NCBI GenBank assembly: GCA_003151665.1
Contig: PLYD01000087.1
Span: forward strand, 1-23,237
Origin: Candidatus Dormiibacterota bacterium
GTDB taxonomy: Bacteria > Chloroflexota > Dormibacteria > Dormibacterales > Dormibacteraceae
Length of the DNA stretch: 23,237 nt
Direction of reading: 5' to 3'
The notes under the pieces are model-generated. The model was not told the origin of the DNA and ran no database searches. It saw nothing but the letters and a program-made list of their open reading frames with translations. Shown here piece by piece: positions 23,131-23,237 of the stretch. The translations under genes and the position numbers were made by a program. Position 1 is the stretch's first letter. Every line of letters begins with the position of its first letter.

Positions 23131-23237
23131 ATGCCCTGGGCTTTTGCCTACGCCAACCCGCGCGCTATCCACTGGGGGCCTGGTGCGCTCACCCAGCTGG
23201 CGCCCGAGCTCAAGCGCTTGCAGATGAACCGCGTTGC
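23131..23237 (+). CDS. Iron-containing alcohol dehydrogenase, N-terminal fragment
   Basis: Only 35 codons are visible before the window ends. The hand translation begins MPWAFAYANPRAIHWGPGAL and continues with TQLAPELKRLQMNRV. This fits the N-terminus of group III iron-dependent alcohol dehydrogenases and related dehydroquinate-synthase-fold enzymes, in which an I-x-x-G-x-G-A block precedes a helix and the strand that binds NAD(P). Metal ligands lie beyond the edge, so the exact enzyme cannot be told. Another ATG at 23120 is out of frame. Confidence 0.75.
   Translation, partial: MPWAFAYANPRAIHWGPGALTQLAPELKRLQMNRV

Overview
The window is a GC-rich (roughly 63-65 % by eye), densely coded stretch of a free-living bacterial chromosome. 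GTG and TTG starts are frequent, several gene pairs overlap by four bases, and many starts have no Shine-Dalgarno but carry a TANNNT box 6-9 bases upstream. The protein families fit a soil-type member of the Actinomycetota / Chloroflexota / Candidatus Dormibacterota side of the tree. No rRNA or marker gene is present, so this placement is an inference.

Layout. (1) 1-3868: a truncated GH63-type glucosidase (-) diverges from a glycogen debranching enzyme (+) with 11 bases between the starts. (2) 3865-6007: a cobalamin-binding BtuF-like protein, an ECF sigma factor with a probable membrane anti-sigma partner, and a 54-residue Flp-type pilin. (3) 6116-7917: a GT87-type membrane glycosyltransferase converges on a small cation-efflux protein. 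(4) 8035-10547: a BNR/Asp-box beta-propeller is coupled to a MoaD/ThiS-like protein and converges on a sulfite-oxidase-like molybdoenzyme. (5) 10588-12269: a DUF1801 protein and a CDGSH/ferredoxin-type Fe-S protein (-), then the C-terminal remnant of an ABC-2 permease (+). (6) 12340-15175: an orphan TOPRIM protein, a lipoprotein (-), a second DUF1801 protein, an unknown membrane protein and a DinB-like protein. (7) 15172-17398: a possibly frameshifted membrane ORF, a tRNA-like remnant, a membrane protein, tRNA-Glu and tRNA-Val (both -), pterin-4a-carbinolamine dehydratase and a small Cys-rich ORF. (8) 17411-21944, all minus: a SAM methyltransferase, an unknown soluble protein, an ABC exporter and a GT39-like membrane glycosyltransferase. 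(9) 22058-23237: an encapsulated-ferritin-like (EncFtn) protein, a carboxylesterase (-) and the first codons of an iron-containing alcohol dehydrogenase.

This is mostly ordinary chromosome with small functional pairs: alpha-glucan breakdown, sigma/anti-sigma, propeller plus MoaD-like, and ABC exporter plus glycosyltransferase. The points most worth a second look are: the EncFtn protein without a visible encapsulin or targeting tail; the tRNA-Glu-like remnant that forms a direct repeat with the intact tRNA-Glu around one membrane gene; the recurrent leaderless-type promoters; the propeller/MoaD-like pair beside a molybdoenzyme; and the decayed ABC permease behind a TetR-like palindrome. I see no CRISPR array, transposase, integrase or phage structural gene.
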